DNA from: Streptomyces sp. NBC_01244
GTDB lineage: Bacteria; Actinomycetota; Actinomycetes; Streptomycetales; Streptomycetaceae
Direction: 5' to 3'
Length of the DNA stretch: 64,000 nt
NCBI RefSeq assembly: GCF_035987325.1
Contig: NZ_CP108488.1
Coordinates: forward strand, 62,001 to 126,000
Both the position numbers and the translations under genes were made by a program. Below the pieces are notes generated by a model. It did not search any database, was not told where the DNA came from, and saw only the letters and a program-made list of their open reading frames with translations. Below are positions 1 to 8,563 of this stretch, one piece after another; within the stretch, counting starts at the first letter, position 1; every line of letters begins with the position of its first letter.

Positions 1-757
1 TGAGTTGGGTGGTGCCGGGACCGTACCCGGCCACTCGGAGATCCGGGTACGGGTTGTGCAGTGGCCCACCCTGTCAGCGAACCGGGGTGGGCCACTGCAC
101 GGGAAATGACATGGCGGCACATCCGTGCGAAACCGTTGCCCTTCAGCGGGGACTGCCCTGAATACCAGTCAGGGATGAGTGCCCACATCAGCCCTGGGCT
201 CGGGTCAGGGCGTCTCGAGCGTGCACTGGCAGAAGGCGATGGCCTCCGGGTCGGACGGGGGGTTGCGCAGTGGAGCAAGGGGTTCTGCGTGATCGCGGTC
301 TGGACGAGTGAGGAGGGCAGAGAGATGGCGACGTCGGCGCTGGCGGTGGTGGCGGTGGCCAGTCCCAGGCCCCGGCCATGCCGAGGGCACAGCCGGCGAG
401 CACGATCCGGCGGGCGATTGAGCGGCTTGAGAAGAAGGGAGATCGGTTCATCGTCGTGCTTTTCATGGAACTGACCGGTCACACAGAGAAGTACCGCCGG
501 CGTTCGGCTCTCTGCGCACAGCCGGCTGCGGATCGCAGCTGACTGACAGCGCCGATCCCTCTGGTGCGCGCACTAAAGGGCGCGGCATACCTCCGCGGCG
601 GCCACCTCCATCCAGCCTTAGGACGGGGCGCCGCAGACTTCACAGCTCAGCACTCCGAAACGACTGCACGCCGCTGTGAACTGCGGAAATACCTCCGGTG
701 GCAGCCGGGCGCAGTGGATGTCCCGCAAGCTCTACTGAGGTTTGATGCGTGATGTCG
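1..757. other. Gene-poor left edge
   Basis: No intact gene is supported here. A decayed small secreted-peptide frame lies on the minus strand at about 188-466. The rest, up to the start of the inverted repeat at 758, contains only short frames with poor actinomycete codon bias. Confidence 0.5.
188..466 (-). pseudogene. Remnant of a small secreted peptide gene
   Basis: The minus-strand frame opens with a basic N-terminus followed by a hydrophobic stretch (RIVLAGCALGMAGA), as in a signal peptide. It then turns into a proline-rich shadow. Coding character continues only if the frame is moved: one shift gives an alanine-rich cleavage-type stretch (TASADVAISLPSS), and a second gives a tail ending in AIAFCQCTLETP. 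No single frame joins these parts. I read it as a frameshifted small secreted protein, although a base-calling error cannot be excluded. No family was recognised. Confidence 0.3.
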
Positions 758-826
758 CTGGGTCGACGTCTTGAACTGCGAAGACGAGGGTTCGCCGCGC
801 GGCATCATGCGAAGATCACCAGTAAC
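758..826 (+). repeat. Left arm of a 69-bp perfect inverted repeat
   Basis: This stretch is the exact reverse complement of 1509-1577. Read on the plus strand it contains the oxidoreductase-derived peptide VDVLNCEDEGSPRGIMRRSP, so it is a displaced inverted copy of part of the GMC oxidoreductase gene on the other side of the DinB-like gene. Confidence 0.95.
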
Positions 827-920
827 ACCCCGATGTCCCCAACCGTGACCAAGATCGTAAATCGCGGAAGAGCCCGTCATCCAGGTGCCCCTCCCGACCG
901 CCCTGGTAGCGTGCGCCGGC

Positions 921-1436
921 ATGTCATCGGAACTGGAACGCCCCCCGCTCCAAGCGGACGAACGCACCGCGCTCATCGGCTGGCTGGACCTGCAGCGGCA
1001 GATCCTGCGCTGGAAATGCAAGGGGCTGAGCGACGAGGACGCGCGCCGCCCGGTCATCCCGACCTCACCGGCCATGACGATGGCCGGTCTCATCTCCCAC
1101 ATGCGCTGGACCGAGCACATATGGCTGGAAGTGCTGTTCCTCGGCGGCGACAAGAAACAGAACCCCGCATTCGACGAGTCAAGCAAGAACGCCGACTGGC
1201 ACACCGACGGCCGCCCCCTCGCAGAGCTCCTCGCGGAGTACGAGGCCCAGTGCGCCCGCAGCAACGAGATCGTTGCCGCGGCCGACCTTGACGACACCGG
1301 CCGCCACCCCGACTTCCGCGACGGCAGTGCCAACCTCCGCTGGATACTGATCCACCTCGTCGAGGAGACGGGGCGACACGCGGGGCACGCGGACATCGTC
1401 CGGGAGCTACTCGACGGCACGAAGGGCTACTACTAA
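921..1436 (+). CDS. DinB/DUF664 family protein
   Basis: The product has 171 residues and resembles the DinB-like four-helix-bundle proteins (DUF664) common in actinomycetes. Members often bind a metal through scattered histidines and are linked to thiol-dependent detoxification; the substrate here is unknown. Candidate metal ligands are in LISHMRWTEHIWLEV near the middle and in HLVEETGRHAGHADIVREL near the C-terminus, which are the hallmark helices. I chose the ATG before SSELERPPLQADERTAL because the family begins there; an in-frame start 12 codons upstream adds nothing recognisable. The gene is alone on its strand and sits entirely between the arms of a 69-bp inverted repeat, which suggests it arrived with or was trapped by a rearrangement. 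Confidence 0.85.
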   Translation: MSSELERPPLQADERTALIGWLDLQRQILRWKCKGLSDEDARRPVIPTSPAMTMAGLISHMRWTEHIWLEVLFLGGDKKQNPAFDESSKNADWHTDGRPLAELLAEYEAQCARSNEIVAAADLDDTGRHPDFRDGSANLRWILIHLVEETGRHAGHADIVRELLDGTKGYY

Positions 1437-1813
1437 CGCAGCTCCGCGAAGCGGGCCCTTCCCTCAGGAGCCAGGCCAACACGCCTCACGACCAATGCGG
1501 GAGAGCCCGTTACTGGTGATCTTCGCATGATGCCGCGCGGCGAACCCTCGTCTTCGCAGTTCAAGACGTCGACCCAGGGGGCGTAGCCGTCCTTGTCGTT
1601 GCGCAGGGCCGCGTACGGGGAGGGCACGTTCTTCGAGGCGGAGAGCTGGTAGGCGTCGACGAAGCCGGCGCGGTGGGCGTCGTCGATGCCGTTGTCTCCT
1701 GCGTCGATGAGCAGGACGCGGGCCTGCGGCTTGGATTGCTTGATCCGGCAGGCGCACAGGGCTCCTGCCACGCCGGCGCCGACGATGACGACGTCGTAGG
1801 AGGTGGTGTCCAT
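1433..1813 (-). pseudogene. Truncated GMC-family FAD oxidoreductase (N-terminal fragment)
   Basis: About 85 residues match the N-terminus of an FAD-dependent GMC oxidoreductase. They begin with TTSYDVVIVGAGVAGALCAC, a Rossmann dinucleotide-binding motif GxGxxG, followed by the acidic end of beta-2 in VLLIDAGDNG. Intact relatives exceed 500 residues. Here homology stops inside the 69-bp inverted repeat and the frame runs out in unrelated residues, so the substrate-binding and catalytic domains are gone. The gene is last in a minus-strand operon behind the small-subunit-like gene and the nuclease-like gene. In intact loci this subunit oxidises a sugar or polyol, so the pathway is probably dead here. 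Confidence 0.8.
1509..1577 (-). repeat. Right arm of the 69-bp perfect inverted repeat
   Basis: This arm is the exact reverse complement of 758-826. It is the original context, because the oxidoreductase frame runs into it without a break. Homology to the oxidoreductase ends at its inner edge, marking the rearrangement junction. Confidence 0.95.
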
Positions 1814-1830
1814 ACGGGTGTGTCCTCGTT

Positions 1831-2229
1831 TCAGGGGTGCTGGGCCCAGTAGCCGTATCCGCCGGGCACCGGTGCGGCGGAGAGTGGGTGCGCCTTGATG
1901 ACGTTCCAGACCAGCCCGTCGCGGTAGCGGGCGGGTGACTCGGGGCCGGCCTGGGTGTTGTCGGGGCGGGTGAACTGGGCTGTGTACCAGATGGCGAGGG
2001 TCTCGCGGGCGACACGGGCGAGGGCAGGGTCGGCGTTGACCGCGGCGAACAACGCCGCTCCCGGGTCGGGTTCGCCTGAGACGCTGCGGTAGGTGTCGAT
2101 CAGACGGGTGAGCGCCGGCGCGTAGTGGGCTTCGAGGCGGGTGCGGTGCGCGTCCGCGGTGGCTTGGTCAAGCGGCGTTTCACCGGTCAGGAGTTCTGAC
2201 AAGGCGCGGAAGTCCGCGGCGGGGCTCAT
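1831..2229 (-). CDS. FAD-dependent sugar/polyol dehydrogenase small subunit-like (FAD-SLDH family)
   Basis: The product has 132 residues and resembles the small subunit of sorbitol or fructose dehydrogenases (FAD-SLDH family). The diagnostic C-terminal region is visible: LAIWYTAQF, then a stretch ending GLVWNVIKAHPLSAAP and a GGYGYW tail. In characterised enzymes the small subunit assists folding or export of the large FAD subunit. No twin-arginine motif is obvious at this N-terminus. The gene begins 12 bases after the nuclease-like gene and stops 17 bases before the oxidoreductase start, so the three form one transcription unit. The partner large subunit is truncated here, so this protein may have no function left. 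Confidence 0.75.
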   Translation of the reverse strand: MSPAADFRALSELLTGETPLDQATADAHRTRLEAHYAPALTRLIDTYRSVSGEPDPGAALFAAVNADPALARVARETLAIWYTAQFTRPDNTQAGPESPARYRDGLVWNVIKAHPLSAAPVPGGYGYWAQHP

Positions 2230-2241
2230 GGCGCTCCTGGT

Positions 2242-3114
2242 TCAGTTCTCGACGAAGACGAGGTCCTCGGACGGGTGGGTCATCCGCACCGTGCTGTCGA
2301 TTACCTCGACGATGGCGTCGAGGCCGGTGGTGGAGTGGCCGGTGGAGATGACCCAGAACTCGTCCGCTGCCTGGTCGAGGAAGGCGGGGAAGCCGGCCAG
2401 GTCCGCGTTGTCGGGGTCGCCGAGGTACAGGTAGTCCACCAGCCGCCGGAACAGCTTGGGCAGGATCACGACGTCGTCCTGGAGGGAGGTGATTGCGGTG
2501 ACGGTCGCGCCGTCGAGCGTGTCGTCGTCCTTCCACAGGCCCTTGTTCTGCGCCTGCGCCTGACGCACCGCGGCGGTCAGCTCGTCGCGCAGGTCGGGGA
2601 AGAGGTTGGTGTAGTACGTCGGGTAGGCCAGGCCCTCTTTGAGAATGTGGTGGTTGAACGTGGTGCGCAGCAGCGTCTCGTCGACGTTGATCTGCGTGCC
2701 GCTGGCGCCCGGGGGCGTGCCCTTCCCGGCGAGGGCGATACAGCGCTTGTCGCGACCCGCACCGCGGGTGAGGATCCAGCCGGGCCGGGTCGTGGGAGTT
2801 GCCGCGGTGACGGTCTCGTCCGGGGCACGGTCGACAGTGGTGAAGCCGAGCCAGTCCGTCAGCTCGTCCCGGGCGGCACGGCCGTGGAGCCACGGCTGGT
2901 GGACCTCGGGATTGCCGTTGCGCGCGTAGTGGGTCTCCAGCGTGTCGATGGCGTCCAGCCGCAGCTTGGCCTTGCCGGACGTGTTGTGCTCGACCTTGTG
3001 CGGGCCGGGGACGAGGTCCCACTCCTCCTTCTTGTCCGGCTTGAAGTGGATGGTGTCACCGTCCGACCGGCTATTGATGAGGTGGTACGAACCCTTGATC
3101 AGCAACATGGGCAT
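2242..3114 (-). CDS. Staphylococcal-nuclease-like (SNase fold) protein
   Basis: The product has 290 residues. The N-terminal half shows the thermonuclease-type pattern: SDGDTIHF near residue 18, KLRLDAIDTLETHY near residue 50 (compare the RLxGIDTPE motif), and AAVRQAQAQNKGLW near residue 190, which corresponds to the family's AxxxGLW helix. The canonical catalytic arginines are not clearly identifiable, so nuclease activity is uncertain. The C-terminal 90 residues are unrecognised. It is the first gene of the minus-strand operon with the dehydrogenase-type subunits. The start was placed at the first methionine; a second lies two codons downstream. Confidence 0.6.
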   Translation of the reverse strand: MPMLLIKGSYHLINSRSDGDTIHFKPDKKEEWDLVPGPHKVEHNTSGKAKLRLDAIDTLETHYARNGNPEVHQPWLHGRAARDELTDWLGFTTVDRAPDETVTAATPTTRPGWILTRGAGRDKRCIALAGKGTPPGASGTQINVDETLLRTTFNHHILKEGLAYPTYYTNLFPDLRDELTAAVRQAQAQNKGLWKDDDTLDGATVTAITSLQDDVVILPKLFRRLVDYLYLGDPDNADLAGFPAFLDQAADEFWVISTGHSTTGLDAIVEVIDSTVRMTHPSEDLVFVEN

Positions 3115-3368
3115 GACGATGTGGCTCCCTCACGACGGGCACGAACACCGAAACAGATCCTCACTCAGCGTTACAGAGTAGGGGTGTTTGCTCCACAAAT
3201 CGTGAAACCACGCGTGCCGTTCGCTCGCTAAGCCTTTCCGGCTTCACGGAGGGATTGACGATCTCAGCCCCGGCCACCGGGGTCCGTAGCCCTCTGTACA
3301 CATACGGGCTCCCTCCCCCGGAGACGGCCAGGCCGATGCTCCGACGCCGAGTTTTCCTGGTCGCCGGG

Positions 3369-4778
3369 TCAGATGCCGGGCAAGCCCACCAAGGCGGCTC
3401 CCAGGCCGAGGGTGGCGCAGATGCCGAGGGTGCGCAGGACGCTCCAGCGGAGTTTGAAGATCAGCAGTGCGGCGGTCACGGTGATCGCGAGGGCCGCGGG
3501 GCGCAGCGTGGCCAGGTCGGGCAGGGCGAGGGTGATCGGTCCGATGGTCTTGTCGTCGACTTCGGTGAAGAGGGCGTGTTCGGCGAAGTAGAGGGCGAGG
3601 TTGGCGATGACGCCGACGACGGCGGCGGTGATGCCGGTGAGGGCGGCGGAGATTTTGCGGTTGTCGCGCAGGCGTTCGATGTAGGGGGCGCCGAGGAAGA
3701 TGAACAGGAAGCAAGGCACGAAGGTGACCCAGGTCGTGAGCAGGGCGCCGAGGAGGGCCGCGGCCCATGGGTCGAGGCCGCCGGGGTCGCGGTAGGCGCC
3801 GAGGAACGCGACGAACTGGACCACCATGATCAGGGGGCCGGGAGTGGTCTCGGCGAGGGCGAGGCCGCTGACCATCTCCTTGGCGCTGAGCCAGCCGTAC
3901 GTCTGCACGGCCTGCTGCGCGACGAAGGCCAGGACCGCGTAGGCGCCGCCGAAGGTAACCAGTGCGGTGCCGGAGAAGAACAGTCCCTGGGTGGTGAACA
4001 CGCTCCCGGTGCCGGTCAGCAGGGCGACGGCGACCAACGGCAGGGCCCACAGCAGCAGACCGGCTCCCAGGATGCGCCAGGTGCGGCGGCGGCTGGGCTG
4101 CTCGTGGTGGAGGGCGTCGTCCGGGATGAGCGGCGGCGGGCCGTCACCGGCTCCGTGACCGGCCGGGGGGTTGAGGGCGTCGGGCTTGTAGCGGCCGATG
4201 AGCCAGCCGGTGAGGGCGGCGGTGGCGATGACGGCGGGGAACGGCACCGAGAACAGTGCCAGGGCTGCGAAGGAAGCGGCGGCGAGGGCTATCAGGAGCG
4301 GGTGGGTCAGGGAGCGCCGGGCGACCCGGGAGACGGCCTGGACGACGATGGCGACGACCGCGGGCGCAAGGCCGGCGAAGACGCCGACGAGGGCCGCGGT
4401 CGAGCCGAAGGCGACGTAGAGCGCGGACAGCGCGAGCAGAGCCAGAACGCCGGGCAGGACGAACAGGGAGCCGGCGATCAGGCCGCCGCGGGTGCCGTTG
4501 AGGAGCCACCCGGTGTAGATGGCGAGCTGCTGGGCCTCCGGGCCGGGCAGGAGCATGCAGTAGCTCAGGGCGTGGTTGAACCGCTGCTGGCCGATCCAGC
4601 GCTTGTCCTCCACCAGCGCCCGCTGCATCACCGCGATCTGCCCGGCCGGGCCGCCGAAGGTCTGCCAGGAGATCGCAAACCATGCCCGGGTCGCCTGCCG
4701 CAGCGGGATCACGTCACTGCCGGCGGCGCCACGGTCGGCTCTGGCCCGCGGGATGGGGGGCTGTTCGGTAGCGGTCAC
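3369..4778 (-). CDS. Chromate efflux transporter ChrA (two-domain CHR family)
   Basis: The product is a 469-residue inner-membrane chromate transporter that exports chromate and so lowers its intracellular level. Two homologous CHR domains are visible. The first contains WQTFGGPAGQIAVMQRALV and the second TFGGAYAVLAFVAQQAVQ, each followed by several hydrophobic helices; this duplicated arrangement is typical of long-chain CHR proteins. I chose the GTG start because an AAGGGAG ribosome-binding site lies just upstream, whereas extension to codons near 4883 would run across the palindromic operator. The gene is divergent from the two chrB-type genes, so the locus is a complete chromate resistance module. 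Regulation through the palindrome at 4875-4890 is likely. Confidence 0.93.
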   Translation of the reverse strand: MTATEQPPIPRARADRGAAGSDVIPLRQATRAWFAISWQTFGGPAGQIAVMQRALVEDKRWIGQQRFNHALSYCMLLPGPEAQQLAIYTGWLLNGTRGGLIAGSLFVLPGVLALLALSALYVAFGSTAALVGVFAGLAPAVVAIVVQAVSRVARRSLTHPLLIALAAASFAALALFSVPFPAVIATAALTGWLIGRYKPDALNPPAGHGAGDGPPPLIPDDALHHEQPSRRRTWRILGAGLLLWALPLVAVALLTGTGSVFTTQGLFFSGTALVTFGGAYAVLAFVAQQAVQTYGWLSAKEMVSGLALAETTPGPLIMVVQFVAFLGAYRDPGGLDPWAAALLGALLTTWVTFVPCFLFIFLGAPYIERLRDNRKISAALTGITAAVVGVIANLALYFAEHALFTEVDDKTIGPITLALPDLATLRPAALAITVTAALLIFKLRWSVLRTLGICATLGLGAALVGLPGI

Positions 4779-4874
4779 CGCACTCCCTTTCGTCCTGATC
4801 AGGCCGTACGAGGCGGCCGGGGTTCGGACGGCTTGGGCTGGCGCGACCGCGCTCCCCCATCCCCACCCGCGCTG

Positions 4875-4890
4875 TGTAACCATGGTTACA
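4875..4890. promoter_or_regulatory. 16-bp perfect palindrome between chrA and chrB
   Basis: TGTAACCATGGTTACA is a perfect 16-bp palindrome in the divergent control region of chrA and the chrB-type genes. Its central ATG would open a longer chrB frame, but an operator here and a typical-length product from GTG 4999 argue against that start. Known ChrB proteins repress chr promoters in a chromate-dependent way, so this is the best candidate operator. Confidence 0.6.
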
Positions 4891-4998
4891 TCGCACGTTG
4901 GGGCATTGGAAGGGCAGGTCTCGGGGGATGGTCGTGCACAGCTCGTTGCAGCCTCGAACTGCGGCTGCGGCTGCGGCAGACCGGCCGGGAAGCCGCGC

Positions 4999-5484
4999 GT
5001 GAGCCGGCCCGAGCGGCAGTGGGTGCTGCTTTCCTACCGCCTACCGCGCGAGCCCTCCACCCCGCGGATCACCGTCTGGCGCAAGCTCAAGCGCCTGGGA
5101 GTCGGACAGATCAGTGACGGCCTGGTCGCTCTGCCCGCAGGTGCCCACACCCAGGAGCAGCTGGAGTGGATCGCCGAGGAGGTCACCGACTTCGGCGGCA
5201 CCGCCACCGTGTGGATCGCCCAACCGGCCGCCGCCGGTCACGAACAGCAGCTCGTGAAGGACATGACCCAGGCCCGGGCCGCCGAATACCAGCAGATCCT
5301 CGCCCAGGCCGACAACGCACGCGACACGGACGACGCCGAACGGCGGCGCGTACTGGCCAAGCTGCGCGCCGAACTGCGGCGCATCCAGCGCCGCGACCAT
5401 TTCCCCCCGCCCGGCCGCCATGCCGCAGAGAGCGCCGTCGAGGCCCTACAGCCCGCCAACACCACGGAAGAGAGCACCCCATGA
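4999..5484 (+). CDS. Chromate resistance regulator, ChrB N-terminal domain protein
   Basis: The product has 161 residues and matches the N-terminal domain of ChrB, seen in WVLLSYRLPREPSTPRITVW near the start and in GGTATVWIAQP in the middle, followed by a charged helical tail. In the single-chain ChrB this part carries the chromate-sensing regulatory function. I chose GTG 4999, which gives a normal domain length. An in-frame ATG at 4882 adds a cysteine-rich leader (NCGCGCG) but lies inside the palindrome. The stop overlaps the start of the next gene by four bases (ATGA), so the two halves of ChrB are translated as coupled separate proteins. Confidence 0.85.
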   Translation: MSRPERQWVLLSYRLPREPSTPRITVWRKLKRLGVGQISDGLVALPAGAHTQEQLEWIAEEVTDFGGTATVWIAQPAAAGHEQQLVKDMTQARAAEYQQILAQADNARDTDDAERRRVLAKLRAELRRIQRRDHFPPPGRHAAESAVEALQPANTTEESTP

Positions 5485-5915
5485 AGTGGGCCACCCGCGC
5501 CGGCATCCACATCGACCGCGCCGCCTGCGCCTGGCTGATCGGCCGCTCCATCGACCCCGAAGCCGAGTTCGCCTTCGTCACCGACCCCGCCGACGTCCCC
5601 GCCGACGCCACACCCTTCGACATGCGCGGCGCCGAACTCGGCCACCACCACGGCGACTGCAGCTTCGAGACCATCCTGCGCGTCCACCGCCTCACCGACG
5701 ACCCCGCCCTGCAACGCATCGCGCAGATCGTCCACGAAGCCGACATCGACGACGAACGCTTCCACGCCCCCGAAGCCCCCGGCCTCGACGTCGTCCTGCG
5801 GGGCCTGTCCATGACCGGCGACGACAGCCACACCATGGCCATCGCCAACCCCGTCTTCGACGGGCTCTACGCGTACTACCAGCACGCCACCGCCCTGGGC
5901 CGCGAACCCGCCTGA
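5481..5915 (+). CDS. Chromate resistance protein, ChrB C-terminal domain
   Basis: The product has 144 residues and corresponds to the C-terminal ChrB domain. It begins MKWATRAGIHIDRAACAWLI, the usual start of this domain, and contains GAELGHHHGDCSFETIL and IVHEADIDDERF, rich in possible metal ligands (His, Asp, Glu, Cys). In many bacteria this domain is fused to the regulatory half; here it is a separate gene overlapping the upstream stop by four bases. It probably acts in chromate handling or in regulation of the divergent chrA. Confidence 0.85.
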   Translation: MKWATRAGIHIDRAACAWLIGRSIDPEAEFAFVTDPADVPADATPFDMRGAELGHHHGDCSFETILRVHRLTDDPALQRIAQIVHEADIDDERFHAPEAPGLDVVLRGLSMTGDDSHTMAIANPVFDGLYAYYQHATALGREPA

Positions 5916-6199
5916 CACCCCCGGCCCACGGCCTCGGTCGCTGCCCGCTCCGAGCACCAAGTGCTGCTTGAGCGCGCGCACGACGACGAGAAGGCCGCCA
6001 CCGAGCAGGCGGGCACGGCGAAGGCGAAGCCCGGCGCCCGTACGCCCGCAGCGCGCCGTTCCGGCCACGCTGCCACCGGCGTGCCGGCCGGGGACATGGG
6101 CGAGCTATGCCGTGTCTTGGTCGCCCTGCCTGTCGGCCAGGCAGGGCCGCCGGGCGGCGTCGCACCGCCACCGAGGGGTGCCTCTCGGGCCGGCGGGTG

Positions 6200-6664
6200 T
6201 TAGTGGCAGGTGGTGTAGCCGCGGCCGTTGGCCTTCCAGGCGCAGGTGTCCTTCTTGGCCCCGCCCGGCGCGGTCAGGGTGAGGGAGCCGGAGGAGTTGT
6301 TGAACCAGAAGGTGTCCCTCTTCCGGAACACGGTGGCGGCGGTGTTGCTCCCCTGCCCGTTCTTCAGCCGGACCGTCTTCCATGCCGCGAGCGTGAACGC
6401 CGGAAACGTGTACAGGGCCCCCGCAGTGGTTTTGACGGTGTAGCCGCGCATCTGCACGGCCTGGCCGGTGTTGTTGTGGAGGTCGACGTACTCGGCGTTC
6501 AGCTTGCTGTTCGTCCGGGGCAGATCCGTACCCGGCCCATCGAACTGCACCGCGCCGAAATGCAGACCGCTCTGATGCACGGCGGCACCCGCAGGGCCAG
6601 CCTGAGCAAACATGAGCACCGCGGTGCACACCGCGGTACCGGCGAACGAAGCCCTCTTCTTCAC
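6200..6664 (-). CDS. Secreted lamin-tail-domain protein
   Basis: The product has 154 residues with a clear signal peptide (KKRASFAGTAVCTAVLMFAQ, cleaved after about residue 27). A single lamin-tail domain follows: the strands LNAEYVDLHNNTGQAVQM, then YTVKTTAGALYTFP, and a late TFWFNNSSGSLTL. In actinomycetes such domains are exported beta-sandwiches, often associated with cell-surface or extracellular nuclease proteins; here it stands alone. The GTG start was selected because GGGAGGGG lies just upstream and a lysine-rich signal peptide follows. The gene is monocistronic, with no enzymatic domain visible. Confidence 0.85.
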   Translation of the reverse strand: MKKRASFAGTAVCTAVLMFAQAGPAGAAVHQSGLHFGAVQFDGPGTDLPRTNSKLNAEYVDLHNNTGQAVQMRGYTVKTTAGALYTFPAFTLAAWKTVRLKNGQGSNTAATVFRKRDTFWFNNSSGSLTLTAPGGAKKDTCAWKANGRGYTTCH

Positions 6665-7283
6665 GTGCGTCCCCTCCCGAATGCGGCAGCGAGTCACCAC
6701 ACCACCGACGATCCGACAGCCGCCGGCGAACCCGTCGAGCGGAAGGCCGGGCTGTCCGCAGGTGGATCAACGGCAGCACGGTCGAAACGGCACGGGCACA
6801 TCTGCCCAAGGGCCGCCAGGGGCGTCATCCGCTGCGCTAGAGCTAGGGACTTCGGCGGCCCCGCCTGCCTGGACGGCTTCGATGACGCTCTGGTGGAGCG
6901 CGGCGAGGCCTTCGGTGCGGCTACGGCACCTACGTCGAGGCCTGGCTCAGGGCCCCCACGACGACGAAGCCGAAGAAGCACAGATCATCGCCCCCGCCCG
7001 GCTGAGGCCACGTCCTGACCGTCGAGACCCGGCACCTTGCCGAGGCCGAGACGATCGAGCATGCCTTCGCCGAGTGACGGGCTCCCACCCTCCGCTACAG
7101 CCGCCAGGCCCCCGGATACTGCCCTCACCGGCAGCGTGCGGGGGCTTCGTGCTGTATACCGAGGCACCCACACTGCGTGCCCGCCCCGCGTACCGCCGGC
7201 CGTACGGTCCGGACATGACCGACATCGCGCACACCCTCCACGCCCTCACGTCCACCGGGTAGGGGTCACGGTGCGTGGCCCGG
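6665..7283. other. No intact gene; weak coding debris
   Basis: Short plus-strand pieces around 6880-7075 look like former coding sequence (for example GTYVEAWLRAP and ETRHLAEAETIEHAFAE), but they lie in different frames and are separated by stops. Nothing else is supported. Confidence 0.4.
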
Positions 7284-7883
7284 TCACACGGGGCGCAGCA
7301 GCTCGGTTTGCCCCGTATGGAGGAACTCGAGGTAGGCAGCGTTCATTGCGCCGCCGTTCTCCACGAGGATGTCCAGCCAGACGCCCGTGATTTCAGTAAG
7401 GTCGGGCTGCGGCACTACGAGAAGGGCCTCGGCCAATTCCTCGTTCCACAGCATCAGCGTCGAACGGAAGCCCTCGGCCTTCGCGCGGACAACGCCCCCT
7501 GCCGCCTGAACAGACGTCGGTCCCAAGAGCGCTAGGTGGCTGCATGCGCCGACGAGAGCGGCCAAGGCAGCTGTGAAGGAGTCCAGTGTGGGTTCATCGA
7601 GCGGCCGGCTTTCCTTCAGCTGCTCCCGATACTGGACACACTCTCGGCTGAACTGTCCGTAGCAGTCCATCACTTGCAGGCATGCCTTTTGACGCTCCTG
7701 GCGGACCCATTGTTCAAGGGCACCTGCCGCTTGAAGCCGCCCCTGTGCCAAAACCGCGGCAGCGTTCACCTCGGCGCCGATCCGGGCGCCTCGTACCGCG
7801 GCGAGGCCGCCGACGAGAGCACCACCGACCGCACTGAGAAGTCCCACCCCGCCAGCGAGAACTGCCGCCCACCCTTGATCCAT
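7284..7883 (-). CDS. Hypothetical protein with one N-terminal membrane segment
   Basis: The product has 199 residues. A glycine/alanine-rich hydrophobic segment (residues 5-30, AAVLAGGVGLLSAVGGALVGG) is followed by a soluble, helix-rich domain containing GALEQWVRQERQKACLQVMD. The protein is probably membrane-anchored with a cytoplasmic helical domain. No family was recognised and neighbouring genes give no functional hint. The ATG was taken as start because the hydrophobic segment begins immediately after it; no strong ribosome-binding site is visible. Confidence 0.65.
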   Translation of the reverse strand: MDQGWAAVLAGGVGLLSAVGGALVGGLAAVRGARIGAEVNAAAVLAQGRLQAAGALEQWVRQERQKACLQVMDCYGQFSRECVQYREQLKESRPLDEPTLDSFTAALAALVGACSHLALLGPTSVQAAGGVVRAKAEGFRSTLMLWNEELAEALLVVPQPDLTEITGVWLDILVENGGAMNAAYLEFLHTGQTELLRPV

Positions 7884-8137
7884 GGCCTGAAATTCGCAGA
7901 GCCAGCAGGCTCAGCGAGGCGATACCAGGAACACCGTCCGAATCAGGACCTGGTCGTGGCGGATTCCCAATGCCCGCCCGCCGTTCCTCGGCGAGCGGGC
8001 CCATCCACCCCGACGCGCAGGCCCTGGTCGTGATCGGGCTGCACGCCGACCGGCGGTGGGCGGCCAAGCGGGCCCGCGCGGCCGACCTGAAGGTGTTCCT
8101 CGCCGACCCGGAGGGAGTCCCCCGTCCAGACGGTGCC

Positions 8138-8470
8138 TCAGATCGCTGCGGGCAGGCCACTTGCCCAGCAGATCTCGAGGGGCCATGGTTCCGGATACTG
8201 CGTCGAGTTAACGGGGAAGGCTCCCCGCCTAATGGTGCGGCCGCAGCAGTCGCAGAGCAGCCTGGTGCGGGCGCCTGCGTCCTCAAGCGTCCGAGCCGTC
8301 TCGACAGCGGCTTCGAACCAGCCGGCTGCCTCGATCTCTACGGGTGCGTCGGCAAGCAGAAGCTTGCTGTTCCACAGGCTGAGGCCGGTGACCGTCCGTA
8401 TCGCACGGACTGCCTCCATTTTCCGGTCGCCTGCTTCTGTCAGCAGCACACGGAATCCTGGCTCTTCCAC
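8138..8470 (-). CDS. Ribosomal protein L7/L12 C-terminal-domain-like protein
   Basis: The product has about 110 residues. Residues 3-65 follow the L7/L12 C-terminal fold pattern: FRVLLTEAGDRKMEAVRAIR, TVTGLSLWNSKLLL and the closing helix ETARTLEDAGARTRLL, comparable to the 'KIxVIKxVRxxTGLGLKEAKxLV...LEEAGAxVxL' pattern of the ribosomal protein. It lacks the dimerisation domain and hinge, so it is not the ribosomal stalk protein. A short tail carries CDCC. Stand-alone copies of this domain are frequent in Streptomyces, with unknown roles. The GTG at 8470 follows GGGGAGG; an earlier GTG at 8491 is also possible. Confidence 0.7.
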   Translation of the reverse strand: MEEPGFRVLLTEAGDRKMEAVRAIRTVTGLSLWNSKLLLADAPVEIEAAGWFEAAVETARTLEDAGARTRLLCDCCGRTIRRGAFPVNSTQYPEPWPLEICWASGLPAAI

Positions 8471-8563
8471 ACGCCCTCCCCGGCCGTCCACGAGCTGTCC
8501 GGCAAGTGAACCATCATGGCAACTGCTGAGGGCCGCGGGCGGGTGGACGATAGGCCCAGCAGG

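Noticed and set aside
758..1577. The 69-bp inverted repeat as ends of an insertion sequence
   Set aside because: The enclosed gene is a DinB-like protein, not a transposase, and one arm is plainly coding sequence of the oxidoreductase, so it is a rearrangement rather than IS termini.
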